NCBI RefSeq assembly: GCF_963082655.1
Contig: NC_081555.1
Coordinates: forward strand, 186,393,424-186,457,423
Length of the DNA stretch: 64,000 nt
DNA from: Stomoxys calcitrans
Lineage: Eukaryota; Arthropoda; Insecta; Diptera; Muscidae
Reading direction: 5' to 3'
In this document: one piece after another, positions 10,616-23,238 of the stretch
Layout: every line of letters starts with the position of its first letter
Position numbering within the stretch: the first letter of the stretch is position 1
The notes under the pieces: generated by a model
Told to the model about the DNA's origin: nothing
The model's database searches: none
What the model saw: the letters and a program-made list of their open reading frames with translations, nothing else
Position numbers and translations under genes: made by a program

Positions 10616-11081
10616 CATCGACGGGGGGAAGTGCCTGCAATTATTTGAAATTCTTTATTTCAAATATAGTTTGGTCAGAAAATTCGAAGTATTTATCAAA
10701 GGCAGCGATTTATGAAAACTTAGACGTTACGGGTAGTCGCTTGTGTCAAGCTCCAAGTTGTACAACCATATAATAAAATAGATTTCACACTACCGTATTA
10801 TATGAGGTGTCACTGCATCTCCAAACTTTGTTGAGTTTAAGGAAGGCGCATATATAATTTGGAAAATTCGGTATATTGCAATAAAATTAAATCTTGTAAA
10901 CGTAAATTGACCAGGGAACTTCGTAAAGCTTAACTTTATTACATAACATCACAGTATTTGCAAAATAATAGATGGCATAATTTCAATTTTGCACAAAAAT
11001 CCGGACGCTACTGATATTATACGTTTCGCAAGATTTTATACATACATACATTCATAGCAACAAATTATCCCTACATATAAC
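10616..11081. other. Unassigned spacer
   Basis: No recognisable feature apart from AT-rich sequence. It runs into the tandem array that starts near 11.1 kb. Confidence 0.4.
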
Positions 11082-11571
11082 AGAGTTCCGTGACAGACTG
11101 ATCTTCGCCCAGCCCAAATGGCTAAAGATAGAATTATTAAATTTTGCACGAAAAAATTAGGTTTGGTAAATAATTTTTGGAAAATCGTACTGGAAGTGGA
11201 AGAAATAGTACCTTTAGTACCGCAATTGGTACCATTAGGTACTTTCTTTACAGATGAAGCTAGAGGTCTAAAATTCGGCATGTAGGTACAACTGGGAAAT
11301 ATATGAAAGGTGTCTTTATGCTCTTCTCAAATTCGTACATTTTGGTACCAAAGTTGGTACTTTCTTTACATATGGAGCCTGAGGTCTGAAATTTGGCTTC
11401 AAGGTACAACTAGGAAAAATATGATGGGAGATATAAATATAAATAATCTATTCACAAATCGTACATTTTGGTAATTGCATTACAAATGGAGCTAGAGGTC
11501 TGAATTTGGCATATAGCTACAACTAAAAAATTTATGTAGGATTACTAAATGATCTATGCAAATTTCGTAAA
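11082..11571 (+). repeat. GGTACC-rich tandem array, left part
   Basis: Diverged units of about 120-130 bp, each with 'ttttggtaccaaagttggta', 'ctttctttacagatggagc', 'gaggtctgaaatttggcat' and 'gtacaactaggaaaaatatg'. The array is interrupted by a DINE at 11572. Its start is preceded by 'agcccaaatggctaaagat', which may be the 5' end of a third Helentron-like element whose internal array this is. Confidence 0.75.
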
Positions 11572-12660
11572 TTTTTATACCCTCCACCATAAGATGGGGG
11601 GTATACTAATTTCGTCATTCTGATTGTAACTACTCGAAATATTCGTCTGAGACCCCATAAAGTATATATATTCTTGATCGTCGTGAAATTTTATGTCGAT
11701 CTTGCCATGTCCGTCCGTCTGTCTGTCGAAAGCACGCTTCCGAAGGAGTAAAGCTAGCCGCTTGAAATTTTGCACAAACACTTCTTATTAGTGTAGGTCG
11801 GTTGGTATTGTAAATGGGCCATATCGGTCCATGTTTTGATATAGCTGCCATATAAACCGATCTTGGGTCTTGATTTCTTGAGCCTCTAGAGTGCGCAATT
11901 CTTATCCAATTGGAATGAAATTTCGCACGACGTGTTTCGATATTATATCCAACGACTGTGCCAAGTATGGTTCAAATCGGTCCATAACCTGATATAGCTG
12001 CCATATAAACCGATCTGGGGTCTTGAATTCTTCAGCCTCTAGAGGGCGCAATTCCTTTCCGATTGGAATGAAATTTTGCACGGCGAATTTTGTTATGATA
12101 TCCAACAACTGTGCCAAGTATGCTTCATATCGGTCCATAGCCTGATATAGCTTCATATAAACCGATCTTGGGTCTTGACTTCTTGAGCCTCTAGAGGGCG
12201 CAATTCTTATCCCATTTGAATGAATTTTGGCACGTAGTATTTTGTTATGATATCCTACAACTGTGTTAAATAAGGTTCAAATCGGTTTATAACCTGATAT
12301 AGCTGTCATATAAACCGATCTGGGATCTTGACTTCTTGAGCCTCTAGAAATTTGAAATTTTGTACGACGGATTCTCTCATGACCATTAACATTCGTGTTT
12401 ATTATGGTCTGAATCGGTCTATAGCCCGATACAGCTCCCATATAAATCGATCTCTCTATTTTACTTCTTGAGCCCACAAAGAGCGCAATTCTTATTCGAA
12501 TTGGCTGATATTTTACACAGGTCTCCAACATAAATATAATTTAATTGTGGTCCAAACGCTCGCTTAATATCGCTCTAATAGCAGAGCAAATCTTTTCCGA
12601 TCCATGGTGGAGGGTATATAAGATTCGGCCCGGCCGAACTTAGCACGCTTTTACTTGTTT
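11572..12660 (-). mobile_element. DINE-1-like element inserted in the tandem array
   Basis: Complete reverse-orientation copy: 'ttttataccctccaccat' at the left, 'ggccgaacttagcacgctt' and 'ttacttgttt' at the right. It has the GTCY stretch (about 11708-11730), the 'tattcttgatcg' core, and several ~150-bp units. The same GGTACC array lies on both sides, so it inserted into an existing array. Open frames across 11575-12531 on the minus strand arise from the units. Confidence 0.85.
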
Positions 12661-14440
12661 TTTGCAACAATTTTGTGCTTTCTGCTCAGATGGAGTTTGA
12701 GGTCTGAAATTTGACATGTAGGTGAAACTTAGAAATATATGATGGGTGACTAAATGGTTTTTTCACAATTCGAACATTTTAGTACCTAAATTGGTACAAT
12801 TTGGTATTTTTTTATGGATGGAGCCAGAGGTCCAAAATTTGGCTTGTAGGTACAACTAAGAAAATTATGATGGATAACTAATTATCTATTAAAAATTCGA
12901 ACATTTTGGTACCAAAATTGGAACCATTTGGTACTTTCGGTTCAGATGGAGTTTGAGGTCTGAAATTTGGCATGTAGGTACACCAATGTTCTTTCAAAAG
13001 TTCGTACATATGGTACCATTTTATACTCTCTGTTCAGATCGAGTCAGAGGTCTAATATTTGGCATGTAGGTACAACTAAGCAATATATGATAGGTGACTA
13101 AGTGATTTATTCACCATTCGGACTTTTTGCTACCAAATTGCTAAAAATTTGAACTTTCTATATAGATGGAGCTAGAGGACTGAAATTCAGCATGTATTTA
13201 AAACTAAGATATATACGACTTAATGATCTATTAAAAATTCATGTATTTTGGTACCAATATTGGTACCATTTGGTACTTTCTGTTTAGTTGGAGCAAGAGG
13301 TCTGAAATTTGGCGTGGTGCCGATATTGGTACCATTTGGTACTTGCTGTGCAGATTGATCTAGAGTTCTGAAATTTGGCATGAAGGTAAAACTGAGAAAT
13401 ATATGATTGCGGACTTGTTGATCTATTAAAAATTCGTGTATTGTGGTACCAAGATTTGCACCATTTGATACTTTCTGTTTAGTTGAAGCAAGAGGCCTGA
13501 AATTTGGCGTGGTACCGATATTGGTACTTTCTGTGCAGATTGAACTAGAGTTCTGAAATTTGGCATGAAGGTAAAACTGAGAAATATATGATTGTGGACT
13601 TGTTGATCTTTTAAAAATTCGTGTATTTTGGTACCAAGATTGGCACCATTTGATACCTTCTGTTTAGAGGTCTGAAATTTGGCATGCAGTTGCAACTATG
13701 AAAAACATGATGGATGACTATGAACTTTTTACAATTCATACATTTTGATACCAATATTGGTTCCATTTCGTTCTTTCTGTGCAGACTGATCTAGAGGTCT
13801 GAAATTTGACATGAAGGTAAAACTGAAATATATATGATTAGGGGCTAAATGGTCTATTAAAAATTCGCGTATTTGGTACCAAGATTGGCACCATTTGATA
13901 CTTTCTGTTTAGATGGAGCAAGAGGTCTGAAATTTGGCGTGGTGCCGATATTGATACCATTTGGTACTTTCTGTGCAGATTGATATAGAGTTCTGAAATT
14001 TGGCATGAAGGTAAAATTGAGAAATATATGATTGAGGACTAATTGATCTATTAAAAATTCGTGTATTTTGGTACCAAGATTGGTACCATTTGATACTTCC
14101 TGGTTAGATGGAGCAAGAGGTCAGAAATTTGGCGTGGTGCCAATATTGGTACCATTTGGGACTTTCTGTGCAGATTGATCTAGAGTTCTGAAATTTGGCA
14201 TGAAGGTAAAACTAAGAAATATATGATTGAGGACTAATTGATCTATTAAAAATTCGTGTATTTTGGTACCTAGATTTGCACCATTTGATACTTTCTATTT
14301 AGATGGGGCAAGAGGTCTGAAATTTGGCTTGTACGTACAACGAAGAAATATATAATGGGTGACTAAATAGTCTATCCGCAATTCGAACATTTTTGGTACC
14401 AAAATGGGTACCATTTGGTACTTTCTTTGCAGATGGAGCT
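12661..14440 (+). repeat. GGTACC-rich tandem array, right part, with higher-order repeat
   Basis: Continuation of the array at 11.1 kb. Between about 13.2 and 14.3 kb the units are arranged in a higher-order repeat of about 195 bp: a full unit ('aaattcgtgtattttggtac' to 'gaaatttggcgtggtgccg') plus a shortened one ('ttggtaccatttggtacttt' to 'gaggactaattgatctatt'). It is non-coding; the 89-codon minus frame at 13.4-13.7 kb follows the units. Confidence 0.8.
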
Positions 14441-15064
14441 AGACGTCTGAAATTTGGCATGTAGGTACAGCTAAGATATATATGATGGGTGACTAAATGA
14501 TCTCTTCAAAGTTCGTACATTTTTGTATCTAGAATGATACGATTTGGTACTTTCTATTTGGATGGGGCAAAGGTCTGAAATTTGTCATCTACGTACAACT
14601 AAGAAATATATGATGGCTGACTAAATTAGAGAAGTGAATAGTGAAGCTATTATTTATATATGGGCGAATCCAGCGGGACGAACGCTATAAATTTAAGCAA
14701 TTTTCGATTGATTTTTTTTTTTTGATGTGAAAAAATGACTTTAATCTACCTAGACGTCTGAAATTTGGCATGTAGGTACAGCTAAGATATATATGATGGG
14801 TGACTAAATGATCTCTTCAAAGTTCGTACATTTTTGTATCTAGAATGATACGATTTGGTACTTTCTATTTGGATGGGGCAAAGGTCTGAAATTTGTCATC
14901 TACGTACAACTAAGAAATATATGATGGCTGACTAAATTAGAGAAGTGAATAGTGAAGCTATTATTTATATATGGGCGAATCCAGCGGGACGAACGCTATA
15001 AATTTAAGCAATTTTCGATTGATTTTTTTTTTTTTTGATGTGAAAAAATGACTTTAATCTACCT
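14441..15064 (+). repeat. 311-bp tandem duplication at the array edge
   Basis: Two direct copies (14441-14751 and 14752-15064) are almost identical, differing mainly in the length of a T-run. Each contains the last array unit plus 'gcgaatccagcgggacgaac', 'gctataaatttaagcaattt' and an end at 'tttaatctacct'. The non-array part may be the 3' end of the element that carries the array. Confidence 0.85.
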
Positions 15065-15298
15065 ATAATGATTTAAGGTATTTGAAAATGCTTTTCCTCC
15101 CATATATTGTTAAAAATTGGTCTCAAATTTGTGTGACGCACGCTACAGAAATGGAATATTGCGTAGTTAACCTCGAAAATAATATCCCATGATTTAAGGA
15201 TGAACAAACGACAAATTGCGGCTGCAAACTGTTTTCAAACAAAAAAAATTAAATCAAGTTTTGTCTTTATAAAAATTTTGGTTAAAAACTTGTCTTTA

Positions 15299-16034
15299 GA
15301 AACATTTTATTAAAATTTAGTCTTTAGAAAAAATCTCATTAAAATTTTGTCTCTAATGAAAATTTGTTCGACATTTTATTCTATAGAGAAAATTTGATCT
15401 AAATTTTGTCTTAATAATTTATTGGAATTTAGAAATTTAGTTTAGAAATAATCTTATTCAAAGTTACCTTAAGAAAAATTCTTACTTTAATAACCGTTTT
15501 TTTAATTTGGCTCTGAAAAACATTTGATTGAAAAATCCCTCCCCCTAACCCTAACTTTCAGAACCCATAAGCATTTCGTATCAAAGTTTCGTGTGCGGCG
15601 TATAACCTACCAAATATACGTTTAGATCAATCACGACAATATGGGATTCAAGTGAAAGGTATTTAAGGAAACATTTTATTAAAATTTAGTCTTTAGAAAA
15701 AATCTCATTAAAATTTTGTCTCTAATGAAAATTTGTTCGACATTTTATTCTATAGAGAAAATTTGATCTAAATTTTGTCTTAATAATTTATTGGAATTTA
15801 GGAATTTAGTTTAGAAATAATCTTATTCAAAGTTACCTTAAGAAAAATTCTTACTTTAATAACCGTTTTTTTAATTTGGCTCTGAAAAACATTTGATTGA
15901 AAAATCCCTCCCCCTAACCCTAACTTTCAGAACCCATAAGCATTTCGTATCAAAGTTTCGTGTGCGGCGTATAACCTACCAAATATACGTTTAGATCAAT
16001 CATGACAATATGGGATTCAAGTGAAAGGTATTTA
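15299..16034 (+). repeat. 369-bp tandem duplication
   Basis: Copies at 15299-15667 and 15668-16034 are nearly identical (for example 'caatcacgacaat' versus 'caatcatgacaat'). Each holds AT-rich 'aaaatttagtctttagaaaa' repeats followed by the start of the Helitron-like family B body ('aaatccctccccctaaccct' to 'gggattcaagtgaaaggt'). Confidence 0.85.
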
Positions 16035-17225
16035 AGAGTAGAAATCTTATGAGATATCCAATTGTGGGACCAAGTTTTTTGGCGACCACCCAACCTCCAA
16101 AACACCCTCATATCGGATATATTTACCGAACATGGCGCTTTGGGGCTCAAATGAAAGGTATTTGAGAGTAAAGCTCGAAATTGATGCCAACTTTCGGAAC
16201 CAAGTTTCTGGGGCCCTTCCCATTATGGTGGGATATAGTGCCGAAAGCAAAGCTTACCGACTTTTCGATCCCAAAAGTTGTAAAATAATAATATGCCGTA
16301 ATGCAATTTTTATGGAAAATAGCAAAGTCAACACAACAGAGCAACATGAAGAAGATTTGTATTATCCGGAACATGGCGCTTTGGGGCTCAAATGAAAGGT
16401 ATTTGAGAGTAAAGCTCGAAATTGATGCCAACTTTCGGAACCAAGTTTCTGGGGCCCTTCCCCAAAACACCCCCAAACAGAACTTATTTACTGACCATGG
16501 CAATATGGGGCTCAAATAAAGGGTAATTGAGTGTTGATTACGAATCTGAAATCCAAATATTGGACCAAGTATTTGGTGCACTCCCAAAAGAGGATAAATT
16601 TACGACCATAGCAATATGGGGCCCAACTAAAAGAACTATGAAAGTAGATCACGAATCTGATATGAATATTCGGGAAAAGTATCTATGGGTCCATCCTACC
16701 ATCATAACTCCCCCAAATAGGACGTATATGCTGACCATTACAATATGGGGCTCAAATAAAAGGTTTTTTAGAGTAGAACAGGAATTTGATATATATTTTC
16801 AGCACCAAGTCACAGATGGGCTGCCTCATCCCCCAACCCGGGCATGTTTGCCGACTACAGATATATGGGGCTTAAATAAAAGATATTTGGAAGTTGTGCA
16901 CAAATCTGATATCAACTTTCGGGACCAATAGTCTTGGAACATCCAACCCCCATAACCATGACAATTTGGGGCTCAAAAAGAGTGGCGTTCCATGTTGATA
17001 GTTTTTGGGGCCCATCCCCCAAATCGGCCATATTTGCTGTCTTATGCATTAAGAGGCCCAAATGAAAGGTATTTGAGAAACGGAGCGAATTCATAGGCCA
17101 ATTAGGATCACATGAGATTCAGATCAACGCATTCATATTGTTATAGTGTTAGTCAAGCGGTATACATATATAAATTTCTTGGCACGGTATCTCACCAGAA
17201 GCTCTTTAATTGTCGGAAATGCACT
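15530..17225 (+). mobile_element. Helitron-like family B, second copy, 3'-truncated
   Basis: Same ~131-bp unit family as at 8.4-10.3 kb, with 'ccatggcaatatggggctc', 'aatgaaaggtatttgagagt' and 'cccccaaa' runs. The 3' part matches the first copy through 'cactagaagctctttaattg'-like sequence near 17.2 kb, then the match stops before the hairpin end. Its 5' portion is inside the 369-bp duplication, and one unit near 16.13 kb is duplicated around a copia-derived insert. Confidence 0.65.
16222..16364 (+). pseudogene. Ty1/copia pol fragment used as filler
   Basis: One frame reads 'MVGYSAESKAYRLFDPKSCK' and then 'IIICRNAIFMEN'. This is the conserved stretch between integrase and reverse transcriptase of Ty1/copia polyproteins ('VGYS..SK.YRL.DP' then 'R.V.F.E'). 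Only about 45 codons are present and nothing else of a copia element is nearby. The fragment sits exactly between two copies of a ~100-bp Helitron-like unit (about 16125-16221 and 16365-16463). Confidence 0.7.
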
Positions 17226-17435
17226 TTATAGTGTGCACGCTCTAGTTCTGAGCACAGGAGCGCGATTCTGAAGCCTGTTTCATATAAAACATTGCATTAT
17301 TAAGTGCCCAGAGTCGGAGTCGAGTTAAATTCCTCGACACTGCAGCCCTGCTCTAAACAACCCAAAACATTTACAATTTTTTGTCTAAAGCTGTAAAACC
17401 TTTGTGGCGCAAGCTATATGACGAACGCTATATTT
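17226..17435. other. Spacer with GGAGTCGGAGTC-type motif
   Basis: Contains 'agagtcggagtcgag' and 'tcctcgacactgcagccctg' at about 17310-17355. The same dispersed motif occurs at 49.07 and 51.76 kb. Confidence 0.45.
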
Positions 17436-18335
17436 TTATACCCACCACCATAAGATAGGGGTATAATAATCTAGTCATTCCGTTTGTAACACCTCGAAAT
17501 ATTCGTCTAAGACAACATAAAGTATATATATTCTTGATTGTCTCAACGTTCTGAGTCGATTTAGCCATGTTCGTCCACCTGTCGAAATCACGATCGTGGC
17601 CAAACGCTTAAAGCTAGCCGAAAATTGTACTTACTTACTGTTGATGAAGGTCATTGGAGATTGCAAATGGGCCATATCAATTCAGATTTAGATATAGCTC
17701 CCATATAAACCGATCTCCCGATATGAATTCTTGGACCTCTGGAAGCCGCAATGTTTGTCCGATTAAGTTGAATTTATGCATGTGATGTTCCGTTATGACC
17801 TCCAACAACTGTGCTAAGTACGGTCCAAATCGGTCTATAACGTGATATAGCTCCCATATAAACCGATCTCCCGTTTTGACTTCTTGAGCCTTTAAAAACC
17901 GCATTTTTTGTCCGATTTTGCTGAAATTGAGCATGTAGTGTTCTGTTATGACTTTCAATGTCTAGTACGGTCCGAATTGGTCTTTAACCTGATGTAGCTC
18001 CCATATAAACCCCGATTTGACTTCTTGAGCCCTTACAAACCCCAATTTTTGTCCGATTTGGCTGAAATTGAGCATTCGGTGTTCTGTTAAGATTTCCAAC
18101 AACTGTGCCAAGTACGGTCCAAATCAGTCTATAACCTGATATAGCTCCCATGTAAACCGGTCTCTCGATCATCCGTGTTCGGTTCCTAGAAGCTTTAACT
18201 TTTGCTTAAAAGAAGTTTGGTATGTATAATAAAATTATGCCCTTCAACTAAATTAATGTTGCATAAATTTTTAGCAGAATCCATGGTGGTGCGTTCCCAA
18301 GATTCGGCCAGGACCAACTGAGCACGCTCGCCTTG
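17436..18335 (-). mobile_element. Divergent DINE-like element
   Basis: Reverse-oriented: 'tttttatacccaccaccat' at 17436, core 'tattcttgattg', several units with 'gatatagctcccatataaac', and a right end with 'gattcggccaggaccaactg'. The termini are a variant of the DINE-1-like ends elsewhere in the window. Open frames at 17677-18172 on the minus strand follow the units. Confidence 0.75.
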
Positions 18336-18778
18336 TCATATCGAGCATCATAGGCACTCAGTATTTGTGCTCAGACTCTGCGCTTGATAACGCTGATTGT
18401 CCGCGACTTCCGTTGCAGCTACTCCGTATGGAAGATTCCACTATCCGCAACCAGTGGACGCGCCCGGTAGCATGCAACTAAGCTTTTCGTGACAGAAATG
18501 GAATTTTGAGCTCTGATCTGTGTGGTGCCTACAGTCATCCCGTGCCGGGGTTGAATTTAGATCACTGATTGATACTCATTTTACTTCTATCAATTTCTTA
18601 ATTTTTGAGATGTCGTAAAAAGAGCTTGTCTTTTATAATAATGTGCATAATTGTAAATCAATTTTACTACCATTTAAGGTATGACTTTTTTAACATCTTG
18701 CAAAAAATTTTCTCCAAAGGAAATGCTCCTTAAAAAGTTTCAGTGTGGTCACAAATTAGAATTAAAAGGTCCTGTTTT
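18336..18778. other. Unassigned spacer
   Basis: GC-richer around 18400-18500 than the surroundings. No motif is identifiable in either strand. Confidence 0.35.
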
Positions 18779-19345
18779 ATACCCTCCACCATAGGATGGG
18801 GTTATACTTTTTTCGTTACTCCGATTATAACACATCGAAATATTGATCTGAGACCGAACAAAGTATATACATTCTTGATCGTCTTGACATTCTTAGTCGA
18901 TTTAGACATGTCCGTCCGTCCGCCTGCCTACCTGCCGAAAGCACGCTAAATTTCGAAGGAGTAAAGCTATGTGATTGACATTTTGCATAAATACTTCTTA
19001 TTAGTGCCGTCAGTTGGGATTGGAAATGGGCCAAATCGGCCCATGTTTTCGTATAGCTGTCATATGAACCCATATCGGATCTAGAGGGCCCAATTCTTGT
19101 CCAATTTGGCTGAAATTTTGCACCATGGGTTTTATTTTGACTTCCAACCAAAATAACGTATGAATCGGTCTATAAACTGATAAAGCTCCCATATTAATAT
19201 CTCCCAATTTTATTTCTTGAACCTCTAGAGGGCGCAATTCTTATCCGATTTAGCTGAAATTTTCCACAATGAATTCCACTTTGGTCTCCAATAGCAAAAC
19301 CAAGTATGGCCCAAATCAGTTCATAACTTCATCAGTTGTAAACAA
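18779..19345 (-). mobile_element. DINE-1-like element, truncated
   Basis: Starts 'tataccctccaccatagg' and has the core 'acattcttgatcg', a GTCC/GCCT microsatellite near 18910-18935, and about two internal units. The usual '...cacgcttttacttg' end is missing; the sequence fades after 19345. Confidence 0.7.
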
Positions 19346-19445
19346 ATTGAGTTACTTTTTCAAATATACAGCAGCTCTCGATCATGTTATGGACCGTATA
19401 CGCAGAAAAATAGGTTTGATGATATCAACAAACTTTGTCTGCTGA

Positions 19446-20385
19446 TTATACCCTACCCCACTACTATGGTACAGGGTAATATAACTTAGTACATTTGTTT
19501 GTAACACCCAGAAGGAAGACATATAAAACCCTTGATAAGTATACCGATCGACTCAGAATCACTTTATGGTTCGATTTAGTTGTTCATGTTAATTTGTGTA
19601 CAGACTACAGGTCGCAATTTTCATCTGATCGTCTTCATATTTGGCACATACAGTTTTTCCTTTGGCGTATGGACGAAGCCTATTGAAATTGGAAAAAATC
19701 TGTTGAGATTTGGATATATTTAGCTCGCATATTTATGTTCGTCTTATTTGGACTACCATTGTAATAACGTGGTCCTTTGTTTACCGATTCTCCCAAATTT
19801 TGCAAAAGCGTTTCCCTTATAACTTTCGGCATTGCCATTGAATTTCACAGAAATTGGATCAGATTTAGATATATCTCCCTTCTATATGTTTCACCTGATT
19901 TTCACTTAAAGAGCATTTGTCAGCATATTTCCAAACAGATTTACTTAAACTTTTGCACGATGTCTTCTTTTATGACTTTTAATATGTTTGCCTATTTGGG
20001 TTGAAATCCGTTCAGATTTAGATAAAGCTCTCATATATATTTTCGTCCGATTTTGACTAATACTGCAATAGTTTGGCCATATGTTAACCGATCCTAGTAA
20101 AATTTGACACGAAGGTGTCTCCTATGGCTTTTCATATCATTGGATAATTTCTCTTGATTTTCACTTTCAGGACATTTGGAAACACCTTTATCATCCTCTT
20201 TTCAAAATTTTGCACAACTATTTCCCTTGTGGCTCCTAGAATATGTACTGATTTTGGTTAAAATTATACCTTTCAAATTTAAGCAAATTTTAAATTCGAC
20301 AACTTAGTCTGCATACCCAATGTGGTGTAGGGTATCAAAAGTCGGCTTTGCCCGACTGCAGCCAGCCCTAACTTGTTTTCTCCAA
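19446..20385 (-). mobile_element. Second DINE-type family (TATACCCTACACCACA ends)
   Basis: Reverse-oriented: left end 'tataccctaccccactacta', right end 'aatgtggtgtagggtatc' followed by 'gtcggctttgcccgac' (a palindrome) and 'taacttgttt'. Internal units contain 'atttagatatatctccct' and 'gaaattttgcac'-like blocks. The same ends occur at 50.5 and 55.7 kb, so this is a distinct subfamily with the same architecture. Confidence 0.7.
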
Positions 20386-21689
20386 TACCTAATATATTAT
20401 TTTGCGATTTGATTTTTGATTTTGCAATTTAAAAACATTTACTTTGTCTAGACTCAAAATAAGCGCTAAGCATAAAGCACACAATTCTTTTCAAATGCAT
20501 TCGGAATTCCATAAAAGGTGGGATAGTATAGAGGTTGCTGTAGTGGGTGTTAAGCAACGTGCCACCTCCGAGTGCCAGTCTTCTTTTACACTGTCCTCCT
20601 TACCACAAAATACCTTTAGAATGATGGACGTGCCATAAGTGGTTTTATTATCCCTGATGTTCTTTTATCGAAGCTGCATTGTAAGGAAACTTCCCAGACG
20701 ACCAGAATGTCAGACTTTTGCGTGCGTGCCGGTGAGTGCCTGGATTTTTTTATGGTTCTCCCATCTTCAACAGAAACTAGAATTGGAATACAAAACAGGA
20801 GTTCTTAAAAAAAGTACATAAGAAATGCATAAAACGTTCCAATAAAATGTTTAGTGTATACATGACCATGAAGTTTTGGGATTATTTGTACATTTTCTGT
20901 GTACGTAATGTGGAAGATGCTGTCTGTTTAAAACTAGAATTGAGTTATAGTTACAACTAACCCGACAAAATGACCATAATTTCGAATGGACTTACATGCT
21001 TCAGTTTGAAGCTGGATGCTAAGTATAGAAATTAAAGGCATTAGAAATGGCTGAAGGCAACCATAAAGCAGCGTTTCGCTTTGGGGCGTATGAAGAGCCA
21101 CTAATTGTTATAAGTGTCACGGTACACATATCTATGTCACCCACCACACAATGTGTTTATTTATTTTTGTTAAGGTATCTGCTAGGGACAGTCTGTTCAG
21201 CAGACTCACTCACACAATTATAGGCCATTGTAATTCTAAATTTGTATTTAAAGCGACAACCTCGGTACCTTTTTGCCTAAAAGTAAAAAAAAAAAACTAA
21301 TTTCTTCGACTTTTACAACGACAGGACAACGAAGTTCTGGATAAATTACCAGTGGAGGCTTATGAAGGTCACCTGCCTTCAAGATTGTCATGACATGTTT
21401 TTCACAAGTGTGGATGACAGAACAAATGTTAAACAATTTTGTTATATATTTGTCAATGTGGACATGTTTGGTTGCTCTAAGCACATTTCAAAATGTTTGT
21501 ATATTAAGGACTTTTTATGTAAAATGGTAGGCTTATAAATACTTAAAATGAAGGTCACAATATCGTTGAAAGTGAGGAAATTGACATTGGAACAAGACAA
21601 CGGCGAACCTTAGTTAAAGACGCAAAATACCCTTACAAATGGGAACGCCTCAAATGTTTAGTTTTACGATTTCCAACAACATGTACGGT
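20386..21689. other. Unassigned spacer
   Basis: Sixty-codon-class open frames occur here but show no recognisable motif. No repeat shared with the rest of the window was seen. Confidence 0.35.
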
Positions 21690-22014
21690 CCAAATCATTC
21701 TGCAACCTTATATAGTTCCCACATAAACCCATAATTTTTGCTCGTTCGACAGATCTTTGTTTTGTGGAATAAAATTATGCCCTTCAACTAAATTTATTTT
21801 GTATACATTTTTTGCAAAATTCAAGGTGGTGGGTTCCCAAATTCGACCCGGCCGAACTTTGTATCATCTTACTTGTTTTAGGTTTTGTGGAATAAAATTA
21901 TGCCCTTCAACTAAATTTATTTTGTATACATTTTTAGCAAAATTCAAGGTGGTGGGTTCCCAAATTCGACCCGGCCGAACTTAGTATCATCTTACTTGTT
22001 TTAGGTTAAGACGC
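21690..22014 (-). repeat. DINE-type terminus tandemly duplicated (133 bp)
   Basis: The end block 'tttgtggaataaaattatgc' to 'cgacccggccgaactt..cttacttgttttagg' occurs at about 21760-21892 and again at 21893-22014, differing at very few bases. It is the 5' end of a minus-oriented DINE-type element related to that at 17.4-18.3 kb. The 75-codon frame across it simply repeats with the unit. Confidence 0.75.
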
Positions 22015-22140
22015 TAAGTTAGAAAAAAAATGTTAAAAAATAATAATTGGACAGTCATCTATGGGATATAAAAGAATCAATCAGCGATGAATATTTGAAA
22101 CAGATGGTCAAGTCCGTTTGTAAACAGGAAACTAATTTAA

Positions 22141-22815
22141 ACAAGTAAAAAGGCATTAAGTTCGGCCGGATACCCACCACATCGGGTACATATGAAAACC
22201 CTCTTCGTCACAATCCGATGAAAATTGGAACACTTATGCACCCACATTCGACTCAGATATTAAGTGGTCTAATAAATATAGGTCACTGTTGAATTTTTTA
22301 TTTCAAATTTCAATAAAATCGGGTAATAAATAAAGCTTTTATGAGCTTCAGACCCTTAATCGGCACATCGGTCTATATAACAGCTATATCTAAGTACAGT
22401 CCGATCTTTACCATATTTGGGTCGGATGGCGGGTGGCCTAAAACTACTTAGTGTTTCAAATTTCAGCGAAATTGGATAAAAAAAATAAAGCTTTTATTCG
22501 CTTCAGGCCCTTTATCGATCCGAACCATATTTGGGACGGTTGTCGAAAGAACTAAGACTACCCACTGTTTCAAATTTCAGCGAAATAGGGTAATAAATAG
22601 AGCTTTTGTGGGCTTCAGACCCCATATCGGCAGATCGGTCTGTATGGCAGCTATATCTAAATATAGTCCGATCTGAACCACATTTAGGTTCTATGTTAGG
22701 AGGCCTAAAGCTACCCACTGTTTCAAATCATCCATATTTAGACATTGAAGGGTCTGAAATTGATATTTCAATGTGTTGCAGACGGAATGACTAAATGAAT
22801 ATGGGTATAAAAATG
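22141..22815 (+). mobile_element. DINE-type element with CCCACCACATCGGGTA ends, copy 1
   Basis: Begins 'acaagtaaaaaggcattaag' then 'ttcggccggatacccaccac', and ends 'gacggaatgactaaatg' then 'gggtataaaaatgg'. Internal units contain 'ggtctatataacagctatat', 'gtccgatctttaccatattt' and 'caaatttcagcgaaat'. The arrangement matches DINE-1-like elements but the sequence family differs. No coding capacity; paired plus/minus frames are repeat by-products. Confidence 0.75.
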
Positions 22816-23238
22816 GTTAATCAAATTCTTTGCTTTAATCGACATTACACGTCAGAAATGGAATATTAATAATGAAAAAAGTCTCAAAGACTTTTTTTCT
22901 GCAAAAATTCAATTTTTTCTGTAAAAAAGTCAAATTTTTTTTCTAAAAATTTTTTCTTCCTATTGCACACCAATATATTTTCCATTTTTTTTCAAGTCAA
23001 CTAAACTTTCGAAGAAGTAAAGCTTTTTTTTGGCCCATTAACGACAAATGGATGGAAAAAAACTCCAGAATAGAGCATGCTTAGAAAATGTATAGCTCGA
23101 GTTAGGAAAGTGGTATCCTTATGAAAAATGTTAAAAAATAATAATTGGACAGTCATCTATGGGATATAAAAGAATCAATCAGCGATGAATATTTGAAACA
23201 GATGGTCAAGTCCGTTTGTAAACAGGAAACTAATTTAA

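Noticed and set aside
22512..22794. Paired short frames repeated at 23610-23892
   Set aside because: They repeat only because the 1,098-bp block is duplicated, and lie in DINE-type units.
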